5,468 nt of DNA from contig CAMYCP010000097.1 of NCBI GenBank assembly GCA_947254385.1, forward strand, positions 1 through 5,468, read 5' to 3'. Positions 1 to 5,366 of the stretch are shown one piece after another. Positions within the stretch are counted from its first letter, which is position 1, and every line of letters starts with the position of its first letter. The notes under the pieces were generated by a model, which saw only the letters and a list, made by a program, of their open reading frames with translations, made no database searches and had not been told where the DNA came from. Position numbers and translations under genes: made by a program. Source of the stretch: an uncultured Filifactor sp. (GTDB taxonomy: Bacteria; Bacillota; Clostridia; Peptostreptococcales; Filifactoraceae).

Positions 1-54
1 ACAATGTTTGAAATTCTGTTTTTTTTAATTTTTATCAATTTTTAGAGATGCCCT
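1..54 (+). repeat. Inverted dispersed repeat, left copy (possible IS end)
   Basis: Read on the plus strand, this stretch aligns with the minus strand of 5304-5358. Shared blocks are ACAAT, AAATT, a T-rich tract, TATCAATTTTT and a final AGATGCCCT. After that terminus the two copies stop matching, as expected at an element boundary. The copies are diverged and differ by short gaps, so this is an old or related pair rather than an exact one. I infer the end of an insertion sequence or similar dispersed element whose body lies to the left of the window. No gene is seen in 1-161 on either strand. Confidence 0.5.
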
Positions 55-161
55 TTATATTACATACTACAGTTTTTGAAGTTAATCAGTGTAAATTGCA
101 ATATCAAGTTGAACATTTTTTGTAAAAATAAAAACGAAGTGTCTTGAAATTAAGTTTTTAT

Positions 162-210
162 AAAAAATGCTAAATTACAACGTTTTATTCTGTTGAATTT
201 AGCATTTTTT
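162..210 (-). terminator. Rho-independent terminator of the operon
   Basis: A perfect 15-bp inverted repeat (162-176 with 196-210; arms AAAAAATGCTAAATT and AATTTAGCATTTTTT) encloses a 19-base loop. The loop can extend the stem by CAAC/GTTG (178-181 with 192-195) past one unpaired base. On the minus strand the stem ends in a T tract, and it starts only 3 bases after the stop codon of the stalk-domain gene, so it is well placed to end the whole minus-strand transcript. The arms are A-rich on one side and T-rich on the other, so it could also work for plus-strand transcription arriving from the left. Confidence 0.85.
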
Positions 211-213
211 GTA

Positions 214-1230
214 TTATGAATGATAAGGTATTACGCAGAAATATTCATCGGGTATAATTGTGCCGTCATCTAAAACCGTAACTCCGTCATTAACCATAAA
301 AGAACCGTCTTTTCCGCTTATGTACGGTCGACACGTTTGTTCTTTGTCGTTGTGTGTTACGGAAATTTCAATATAGGGTAAAGTTTCAGGCGTTGCCATT
401 TGAATTACAAAAGTATCGTTAAATCCTACCGACGGATTGAAATATATTCTTTCATCACGATTTAATTTATTTGTATTTGCATTGAAAGTAAGTGAGTAGA
501 CTGCAAGTGAAGAACCTGTATATCGCGGGATGATTAAAAATTCCATGTCGGCATACGGTCGTTTTATTATATCTTTTACTTCCATGCCTGTATAAAAGTT
601 TTTGTAATCGCCCGGATTTCCTGTAAAAATAATGCCCGCAAGATAATTTCCGCTAGGTAGATTGTTGTTTATATTAGCGTAAATGGAAGTGAGTTTACTT
701 TCTTTTTTTTCTGTTCTTATGTTTTCGTCTTCAACTTTTATTGTGACGGACTTATCCTTACCGTCCCATGTAATATCCGTGTCGCTGTTATTTTGATTTT
801 GTCTTGAAAAGCCGAAAATTTCAGCTATATCTCCTATCGGAAGATATACTCTGTTATTTATTACTTGGGGCGGAACTTTAACATCGTATTTTTCGCCGTC
901 CGCAAAAACTTTTCCGTTTTTTATGTCAATTTCAAGGTTTTCGACATCAAATCCGCTGAACTTTGCTATGGAGCGAGCGTCGTCATAATCCATTTTTAAG
1001 CCCATAGCCTCTCCTACATATCTTAACGGAAGAATAGTATATGAATTTCCTTTGTATGTGAAAAGTTTGGGCGATGCGTCCATGACAAATCTTTGACCGT
1101 TCACATAATATTCGGTTTTTCCTATATAAAACGTGGTGTATTTAGCCGAGTCACCTTCAGCAAAACTTAAAGGCAGAACGGAAAATAAACTCAAAAATAT
1201 TGAAATAACAGGAATCATAAACTTTTTCAT
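214..1230 (-). CDS. Secreted stalk-domain (copper amine oxidase N-terminal-like) protein
   Basis: This is a 338-residue exported protein. Residues 1-24 form a signal peptide: MKK, a hydrophobic core, then SFA before the mature EGDS. Residues about 34-167 match the 'copper amine oxidase N-terminal' or stalk fold, with two paired-strand repeats: a first with LPLRYVGEAMGLKMDYD, and a second with NNRVYLPIGDIAEIFGF followed by ITWDGKDKSVTI. Despite the family name this fold is not an oxidase and lacks catalytic residues; in Clostridia it is a common wall or extracellular module. Residues about 180-338 are unrecognised, look strand-rich, and contain two cysteines (300 and 332) that could form a disulfide outside the cell. 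The start at 1230 is preferred over a GTG three codons upstream because AGGGAG (1239-1244) lies 8 bases before the ATG and would overlap the GTG. It is last in the run, 20 bp after the TPM gene, and is followed directly by the terminator. Function unknown. Confidence 0.85.
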   Translation of the reverse strand: MKKFMIPVISIFLSLFSVLPLSFAEGDSAKYTTFYIGKTEYYVNGQRFVMDASPKLFTYKGNSYTILPLRYVGEAMGLKMDYDDARSIAKFSGFDVENLEIDIKNGKVFADGEKYDVKVPPQVINNRVYLPIGDIAEIFGFSRQNQNNSDTDITWDGKDKSVTIKVEDENIRTEKKESKLTSIYANINNNLPSGNYLAGIIFTGNPGDYKNFYTGMEVKDIIKRPYADMEFLIIPRYTGSSLAVYSLTFNANTNKLNRDERIYFNPSVGFNDTFVIQMATPETLPYIEISVTHNDKEQTCRPYISGKDGSFMVNDGVTVLDDGTIIPDEYFCVIPYHS

Positions 1231-1250
1231 TATAAACACTCCCTAAGAAC

Positions 1251-1988
1251 TTAATAACTTCCCGACGTTCCGCCGTGAGACGACCCGGAAGAAGAACCGC
1301 TGTCTCTGTCTATATGTCTTGTAGTTGTAAATTCTCTAACGAACATATCGTTGCTTACTGTCATGTTGACGGAACCCTCATCCAGATAATTGTCGGCACC
1401 CTCTTGAAAATGTACCGATTTAAGTTTACTTTTATAATAAAATGCAACGGATAGTGCGAGGACAAGACTTACGATTAAATCACCGATTATCCAGCCCGCC
1501 GTTACGGAATTGCTGTTTTTTATATACTTGGCGGACATATCTGCAAAAATTGCAAACGCTCCTGCAAAATCGTCACTTTGAAGATAAGGTATCATTTTTG
1601 CCGTTATTTTGTTTTGTTTCTTTTCTCTTAAATCTTTCACTGTGTTGCCGGTAGTCGTGATATGCCACGCACGTTCTTCGGGATAGATTAAAAACATCAC
1701 TCCGTCATTTTTTTCACCTTGTCCGTATCCGTTATTGTCATAAAAGTTTTCGGTATAAGTCGTGATGTCATCAAAGCCGATTTCATCGGACGTCACGGTA
1801 ACTACGGCAATATCCGCCTTGACTTTTTGACTTAAAGTGTTCAGTTTTTGTAAAAGTTCCGTTTCTTCCGTCTCTGTAAGTAAGTCGGCATCATCTACCA
1901 AAAGCGGTGCATTTCCGTCTGCCATGACACTTACAGGTGACAAGAAAACAAGCATCGTTACAAAAAAAATCGCAAATATTTTTTTCAT
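1251..1988 (-). CDS. TPM-domain protein, exported and membrane-anchored
   Basis: This 245-residue protein starts with a signal peptide (about 1-23, ending near SVMADG). A TPM domain follows at about 28-155: LLVDDADLLTETEETELLQK, then DIAVVTV, then NNGYGQGEKNDGVMFLIYPEERAWHITTTG, here described in parts. A membrane helix lies at about 164-185, and the tail is rich in Ser, Gly and His (SGSSSGSSHGGTSGSY), which is typical of bacterial TPM proteins of this type. The TPM fold is shared with plant TLP18.3/Psb32 and bacterial YgcG-like proteins; its biochemical role in bacteria is unsettled, so none is assigned. The topology implied is TPM outside the membrane and the tail inside. The start is firm: GGAGG (1996-2000) lies 7 bases upstream and abuts the stop codon of the zinc-ribbon gene, which ends 13 bp before, suggesting tight co-translation. 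TPM proteins are commonly found beside TFIIB-like zinc-ribbon proteins, as here. Confidence 0.9.
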   Translation of the reverse strand: MKKIFAIFFVTMLVFLSPVSVMADGNAPLLVDDADLLTETEETELLQKLNTLSQKVKADIAVVTVTSDEIGFDDITTYTENFYDNNGYGQGEKNDGVMFLIYPEERAWHITTTGNTVKDLREKKQNKITAKMIPYLQSDDFAGAFAIFADMSAKYIKNSNSVTAGWIIGDLIVSLVLALSVAFYYKSKLKSVHFQEGADNYLDEGSVNMTVSNDMFVREFTTTRHIDRDSGSSSGSSHGGTSGSY

Positions 1989-2001
1989 TTTCCCGCCTCC
2001 G

Positions 2002-3066
2002 TTACAGTTTAATCATTATAAGTCTTATAATGATGCCTATTACAAATAAGATGAGAGTGCGTGTGATTACAAACACGGTAAATGCGGCAGAGTCGAAAGG
2101 CAAATTGCCGACCGCTTTTCCGCTGTCTCCGTTTATTGCAAACACAAAATGTTCATCGTTCCATGTGGTGTTTAGAAGCCAAATGGGGTAAAGCGCATAG
2201 TTACAGTTATTTGAAAGCAAATTGACATTTTTGTTTAAAACCGTCACCGACTCGTGCATTACCGTACTTTTAAGCTCGTCCACAGCAGAATTTTCGATAC
2301 GTTTTATGGCAATCGGCATACATTCGTTTTGCTCTACATCGTATTTGTCGGCGGCATAACCTGAAAGATATGCCGTGCTGAAAGGTTTAAGATTATTTGT
2401 GTCGAAAGGTTCAACCGATTGAGTGAGATCGTCGGGCATCTTTGACGAGGCGTCGGTAGGGACTTTATTGAACATCATTGTTGCATTTCTTTGACAATTG
2501 TAGATACGGGTAGTTGTATATTCGGTATCACCTACTGTAGTCACGCTTATATCTTTGCCTTCAAAATTTGCGGCGGCGTTTAAATTCATATCGAACAGCC
2601 AAAACGGCACATATATTCCCTTAATTTCGTCTATGTGATTTTCGTCTTTAAAGACTTTCGGCATGAATTTTCTGCCGGTAAGGTGATTTTTGTAACATTC
2701 TTTGGCGCCTTTTTTGTCTATTGCGAAAGGTATGACGTAATTCGGACGCAAAGTTCCGGCAAATTGACCTTTCATGGTTACCGGATTTTCGCAGAACGGA
2801 CACACCGTTGCTCCCGTAGTCTTATCCGCTATTATTTCTCCACCGCATGAATCGCAGACGTATACGGCAAGATTGTCGGTTTCACCCTGTCCCCATTCGT
2901 TATTGTTTGTATTTGTAGTATTTTGCACATTTTGTGCATCGGGAGTTTCAAAATCGCTTATCTCAAAAATACTGTCACAAAATGAACACTTCATTTTGCC
3001 ACTTTGAGGATCAAACTCCACTCTGCCGCCACAATTTGGGCATTTGTAATTTTGAAGTTCGCTCAT
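2002..3066 (-). CDS. Double TFIIB-type zinc-ribbon protein with C-terminal membrane anchor
   Basis: This 354-residue protein opens with two zinc ribbons. The first uses C9, C12, C27 and C30 (CPNCGG...CSFC); the second uses C71, C74, C89 and C92 (CDSCGG...CPFC). A polar Asn/Thr-rich linker (about 41-65) joins them. The body (about 105-325) has the family hallmarks RPNYVIPFAIDK, KGIYVPFWLFD and YALYPIWLLNT, and a hydrophobic segment at about 329-351 ends the protein with IRLIMIKL. Database entries for relatives often carry a 'primosomal protein N'/PriA-like or 'TFIIB-type zinc ribbon' label. There are no helicase motifs here, so a DNA-replication role should not be assumed. It is probably a membrane-tethered protein with the ribbons in the cytoplasm. 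AAGGAG (3072-3077) lies 5 bases before the ATG. The gene sits 30 bp after the four-helix membrane-protein gene and 13 bp before the TPM gene. The function is unknown, but pairing with TPM points to the envelope. Confidence 0.88.
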   Translation of the reverse strand: MSELQNYKCPNCGGRVEFDPQSGKMKCSFCDSIFEISDFETPDAQNVQNTTNTNNNEWGQGETDNLAVYVCDSCGGEIIADKTTGATVCPFCENPVTMKGQFAGTLRPNYVIPFAIDKKGAKECYKNHLTGRKFMPKVFKDENHIDEIKGIYVPFWLFDMNLNAAANFEGKDISVTTVGDTEYTTTRIYNCQRNATMMFNKVPTDASSKMPDDLTQSVEPFDTNNLKPFSTAYLSGYAADKYDVEQNECMPIAIKRIENSAVDELKSTVMHESVTVLNKNVNLLSNNCNYALYPIWLLNTTWNDEHFVFAINGDSGKAVGNLPFDSAAFTVFVITRTLILFVIGIIIRLIMIKL

Positions 3067-3094
3067 AGTCTCTCCTTAATTTTATAATATAAAT

Positions 3095-3119
3095 AATCAA
3101 TCAAATCTTACATACCTAT
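3095..3119 (-). repeat. Direct repeat, C-terminal end of the membrane gene (partner 4055-4079)
   Basis: These 25 bases cover the last residues (RYVRFD), the TGA stop and two following bases. They are identical to 4055-4079. In the second copy this end is joined directly to the N-terminal part, which shows that the copy lost its middle. Confidence 0.85.
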
Positions 3120-3912
3120 CGTCTTTATAATATTCTTCAACCATTTTCGCTATTTCTTTGTTGTATACGTTTATTTTGTGACGTAACAGAACAATAAGAA
3201 TATCCATGAAAATTATGAAAGCAATTTCACAAAATAATATTATATTTAAAAGATGTATTAGATATGCAGTCTGCACGGGATAATTCGCCCACATCCATGT
3301 TCTTGCGTCCGACATGGAAAGATGCCGCGGGATGATTTCACCATGTTTAAAAGCTATCTGAGTATAAAAAAAATAAACACAATTAGTCGGGATTACCCAA
3401 AAGTATACAGGAATAATAGCTATGGCATATTTCATTAACGAGTAAAATAATCGAAAAAACCATGAAAAATTATTCATTGTCCATAATATATGCGATATGG
3501 GCTTACATAGTGAGAGAAATGTGTATAAAATTGCAAGAATTAAAAAGAAATATGCAACCGGAGCTCCTGCTATAATTGCAAATCTCTCAGTTATATTCGG
3601 TAACATACTGTGAGCTAATGCAACTACTTTAATTTGAATAAAAAGACTTATCAAAAATATTGTTACAGACAGACCTACAGCTAAATGAAATATAAAATCA
3701 ACATTTTTTTGTATATTTTTTTGCTTCATATAAATGTAGGCTCTTATACCGTCATCTTTAGGAATGTTCTGCTTTAATAACTCCGTACAGTTAGGACATA
3801 TATATACTTCAGGATCTTGCATTTCTTCACAAAAACATATATCTGTCAATTTGTCATGCATATCTTTAGTTTCAAAAAGATCCTGATTGTCTTTATATGG
3901 GAAATTATCCAT
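3097..3912 (-). CDS. Four-helix membrane protein with N-terminal Cys cluster, unknown function
   Basis: This 271-residue protein is not recognised. Residues 1-70 are soluble and hold the cysteine pairs C26/C28 (CFC) and C39/C42 (CPNC), a plausible small metal site of CxC...CxxC type. Hydrophobic segments lie at about 72-94, 110-136, 158-184 and 216-244, giving four membrane helices. A charged tail follows, ending DDRYVRFD. The start is chosen by comparison with the decayed copy at 4057-4216, whose first ATG aligns codon for codon with this one. A GTG 13 codons upstream (3951) is open but lacks a ribosome binding site and would overlap the small ORF. The chosen ATG also lacks a clear binding site. 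Its start is one base after the stop of the 41-codon ORF (TAATATG), so translation probably depends on coupling to that ORF. The zinc-ribbon gene follows after 30 bp. Confidence 0.7.
   Translation of the reverse strand: MDNFPYKDNQDLFETKDMHDKLTDICFCEEMQDPEVYICPNCTELLKQNIPKDDGIRAYIYMKQKNIQKNVDFIFHLAVGLSVTIFLISLFIQIKVVALAHSMLPNITERFAIIAGAPVAYFFLILAILYTFLSLCKPISHILWTMNNFSWFFRLFYSLMKYAIAIIPVYFWVIPTNCVYFFYTQIAFKHGEIIPRHLSMSDARTWMWANYPVQTAYLIHLLNIILFCEIAFIIFMDILIVLLRHKINVYNKEIAKMVEEYYKDDRYVRFD
3782..3912 (-). repeat. Direct repeat, N-terminal coding part (partner 4088-4216)
   Basis: This is the 5' part of the intact membrane-protein gene. It aligns with 4088-4216 across the whole length from CTELL back to the ATG, with one 2-base length difference. 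The central 47 bases are identical, while the first 10 codons have diverged strongly. Confidence 0.85.
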
Positions 3913-3913
3913 A

Positions 3914-4039
3914 TTAAAATCCGAAAGAACGCCAAGAACGTTCAGCAACACGTTCGTTCAATGTCCATATCATAGCTTTCCATCTTAAATTGTCTATAAA
4001 GTCTTTTGCTAAAAGTATTTGTAAACTCAAGAATTTCAT
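3914..4039 (-). CDS. Small ORF (41 residues), possible leader or coupling peptide
   Basis: A 41-codon frame begins at ATG 4037-4039, preceded by AAGGAG (4045-4050) at a 5-base spacing, one of the best ribosome binding sites in the window. It ends with TAA at 3914-3916, one base before the start of the membrane-protein gene. The peptide begins MKFLSLQILLAKDFIDNLRW, continues with a stretch containing MIWTLNERVAERSW, and ends in RSFGF. It is amphipathic at the start and basic at the end, with four tryptophan/phenylalanine-rich turns but no clear membrane helix or signal peptide. I do not recognise a family. Its placement explains how the following gene, which lacks its own binding site, could be translated. 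It may be a functional small protein, a leader that couples translation, or a remnant of a longer gene. The strong site and neat junction argue that it is translated. Confidence 0.55.
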   Translation of the reverse strand: MKFLSLQILLAKDFIDNLRWKAMIWTLNERVAERSWRSFGF

Positions 4040-4044
4040 AAAAA

Positions 4045-4050
4045 CTCCTT
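4045..4050 (-). promoter_or_regulatory. Ribosome binding site of the small ORF
   Basis: AAGGAG on the minus strand, 5 bases before the ATG at 4039. It matters because it is the only good ribosome binding site between the decayed copy and the membrane-protein gene, so it probably serves both the small ORF and, by coupling, the gene that follows. Confidence 0.65.
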
Positions 4051-4056
4051 TTCAAA

Positions 4057-4216
4057 TCAATCAAATCTTACATACCTATTTGACAAATCCGTACAGTTAG
4101 GACATATATAGTTCAGGATCTTGCATTTCTTCACAAAAACATATATCTGTCAATTTGTTATGCATACCTTTAGTTTCGAAAAGCTCCTGATCGTTTTGAG
4201 GGTGTGAGTTATTCAT
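4057..4216 (-). pseudogene. Internally deleted, frameshifted copy of the membrane-protein gene
   Basis: The frame from ATG 4214-4216 reads MNNSHPQNDQELFETKGMHN, then KLTDICFCEEMQDPE, matching the start of the membrane protein at 3097-3912 with no gap for 35 codons. A 2-base loss near 4111 (TAC in the other copy, G here) then shifts the frame, giving a stop at 4097-4099 after 39 codons. In the shifted frame the homology continues as YICPNCTDL, then jumps directly to SNRYVRFD and a stop at 4057-4059, the exact C-terminus of the intact protein. About 220 codons, including all four membrane helices, are missing. The 47-base block 4112-4158 is identical to 3808-3854, and 4055-4079 is identical to 3095-3119. 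No good ribosome binding site precedes the ATG, which lies 21 bases after the DUF4428 gene. It is most simply a dead tandem duplicate; a translated Cys-rich micro-peptide cannot be excluded. Confidence 0.85.
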
Positions 4217-4237
4217 TATTATGTTTTTTGATAAGGC

Positions 4238-5275
4238 TTAGAGTTTTGAACCGCAGGAAGGGCAGAATTTAGGTTGTTTCGCAGGATCGGGTGATCTCCA
4301 GCCGCAATTCGGGCATACTATACCTGCCGGAGTATTATTCATACCGTTATTCATACCGTTGTTAATGCCCATGTTCATACCGTTGTTAATGCCCATGTTC
4401 ATACCGTTGTTCATCATACCGTTATTCATGCCGCTGTTCATACCGTTATTCATGCCGTTGTTCATCATACCGTTATTCATGCCCATGTTCATACCGTTAT
4501 TCATACCATTGTTCATCATGCCGTTGTTCATCATACCGTTATTCATGCCCATGTTCATACCATTATTCATGCCCATGTTCATACCGTTATTCATACCATT
4601 GTTCATCATGCCGTTGTTCATACCCATGTTCATGCCGTTGTTCATGCCCATGTTCATACCATTGTTCATGCCCATATTCATACCATTGTTCATCGCTGCG
4701 GGTTTTAAGGCATTTACGATTTGATTGGCAATGTTTTGATATTCGAATATTTTTCCTTGATCGTAAGATTGTACTGAAAAGGAGTTGAGTTGGAAATCCA
4801 TGTCGTCAAAGTACGGAGAATTGATACCGATAAGCATTTTAAAGTCGTATGTTATTTCGTTGCGTACGTTGTAGACGTTGCCTTGTGCATCCTTGTCTTC
4901 AATTCTTTTTTTATATTGTTGCATATCCAATCTGCAACTTGTAACTTGCGAGATTTTTACTATGTCGGGATTTTCGTCTTCGCTTAAATCATGGCCTATT
5001 ACAAATTCACCCGTATTGTCGTTTATGAATACCGTGTAGCTGTCGGATGAGATACTGCGTGTAACACTGAAATTTGCAATTCTTGCTTTGTTTTCTTCTC
5101 TGTAGGCAAGTTGTTTTTTGATATCTTCCAATGTGGAGTGTCTTCTGTTTTCAGCCCATGGAGAGAGTTTTTTGGCACATTTACCGCAAATGACGCCGTC
5201 TTCAACTTTCTTTCCGCCTAAAAGTCCCGGTTTTCCGCCACAAATATCACAATTTTTTCTGTCAAAAAGTCCCAT
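4238..5275 (-). CDS. DUF4428 protein with Met/Asn/Gly repeat and C-terminal zinc ribbon
   Basis: This 345-residue protein starts with a DUF4428 domain (about 1-45): MGLFDRKNCDICGGKPGLLG, then VICGKCAKKLSPW, with C9, C12, C30 and C33 as likely zinc ligands. Residues about 60-190 form a strand-rich middle resembling the PH-like part of these proteins (SYTVFINDNTGEFVIG, then VKISQVTSCRLDM, then DFKMLIGINSPYFDD). Residues 195-314 are a low-complexity tract of MNNG and MNMG units. The end (318-345) is a classic zinc ribbon with C321, C324, C339 and C342 (CPNCGW...CPSCGSKL). There is no signal peptide or membrane helix in this form, so it is probably cytoplasmic. The frame is open 58 codons further upstream, but the ATG at 5273-5275 is chosen because AAGGAGG lies 6 bases before it, MGLFDRK is the expected DUF4428 start, and the extension would run through the flanking repeat. 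It is the first gene of the run. The molecular function is unknown. Confidence 0.88.
   Translation of the reverse strand: MGLFDRKNCDICGGKPGLLGGKKVEDGVICGKCAKKLSPWAENRRHSTLEDIKKQLAYREENKARIANFSVTRSISSDSYTVFINDNTGEFVIGHDLSEDENPDIVKISQVTSCRLDMQQYKKRIEDKDAQGNVYNVRNEITYDFKMLIGINSPYFDDMDFQLNSFSVQSYDQGKIFEYQNIANQIVNALKPAAMNNGMNMGMNNGMNMGMNNGMNMGMNNGMMNNGMNNGMNMGMNNGMNMGMNNGMMNNGMMNNGMNNGMNMGMNNGMMNNGMNNGMNSGMNNGMMNNGMNMGINNGMNMGINNGMNNGMNNTPAGIVCPNCGWRSPDPAKQPKFCPSCGSKL
4334..4693 (-). repeat. In-frame MNNG/MNMG tandem repeat (120 codons)
   Basis: This tract holds 28 tetrapeptide units, mostly MNNG (with one MNSG and two INNG) and eight MNMG, with five extra Met insertions giving MMNNG, and a final MNN. 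By count it is 40 Met, 49 Asn and 28 Gly of 120 residues. At the DNA level it is a 12-base repeat, with 15-base steps where an extra Met occurs, and third-position variation (CCG/ACC, CAT contexts) between units. All unit lengths are multiples of three, so slippage would change tract length without breaking the frame. Confidence 0.95.
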
Positions 5276-5281
5276 AGTAAT

Positions 5282-5288
5282 CCTCCTT
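5282..5288 (-). promoter_or_regulatory. Ribosome binding site fixing the DUF4428 start
   Basis: AAGGAGG on the minus strand with a 6-base spacer to the ATG at 5275. It is a near-ideal site and is the main reason to reject the 58-codon upstream extension of this frame. Confidence 0.85.
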
Positions 5289-5298
5289 GAATAAATTA

Positions 5299-5328
5299 AA
5301 TGTAGGGCATCTAAAAAAATTGATACAA
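5299..5328 (-). promoter_or_regulatory. Weak candidate promoter for the operon
   Basis: On the minus strand, TTGTAT (5323-5328) and TACATT (5299-5304) are separated by 18 bases, 24 bases before the DUF4428 start codon. Both boxes are imperfect and AT-rich sequence gives such matches by chance. If real, the -35 box lies inside the flanking repeat and the -10 box just outside its terminus, so the element would supply part of the promoter. Confidence 0.2.
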
Positions 5329-5358
5329 TCAAAAAATAAAATTTGACAGATTGTAAAA
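5304..5358 (-). repeat. Inverted dispersed repeat, right copy (possible IS end)
   Basis: Read on the minus strand, this runs from ACAAT through AAATT, a T-rich tract and TATCAATTTTT to AGATGCCCT, in the same order as the plus strand of 1-54. The terminus falls at about 5304-5305, directly upstream of the DUF4428 leader. The orientation is opposite to the left copy, so both termini face the operon. The best reading is an end of an insertion sequence or dispersed element whose body extends to the right of the window. Confidence 0.5.
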
Positions 5359-5362
5359 TCAA
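5313..5362 (-). terminator. Possible terminator of the gene entering from the right
   Basis: GATTGTAAAATCAA (5349-5362) can pair with TTGATACAATC (5320-5330), giving 11 base pairs with a 3-base bulge and an 18-base loop. On the minus strand it is followed by seven T (5313-5319). It lies just after the stop of the partial frame at 5367-5468, which fits a terminator for it. The stem is AT-rich and interrupted, so it is weak. Confidence 0.35.
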
Positions 5363-5366
5363 TATT

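Noticed and set aside
2635..3007. Plus-strand open frames opposite the zinc-ribbon gene
   Set aside because: They lie antisense to a well-supported gene, lack ribosome binding sites and encode no recognisable motif.
3913..3951. GTG start 13 codons upstream for the membrane protein
   Set aside because: It has no ribosome binding site, and the decayed copy aligns with the downstream ATG at 3912 with no counterpart to the extra residues.
3928..3959. Clustered GAACG/CGTTC motifs that could form small hairpins or an operator
   Set aside because: The arms are 5-6 bases long and lie inside the small ORF, and several alternative pairings exist. There is no clear single structure.
4334..4693. CRISPR array or non-coding tandem repeat
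   Set aside because: Units are 12-15 bases with no spacers, and they stay in frame in a protein with domains on both sides.
4359..4724. Plus-strand 121-codon open frame rich in Met, Pro, Phe, Leu and Ile
   Set aside because: It is the reverse complement of the MNNG/MNMG repeat. Repeat composition keeps the antisense frame open, and there is no ribosome binding site.
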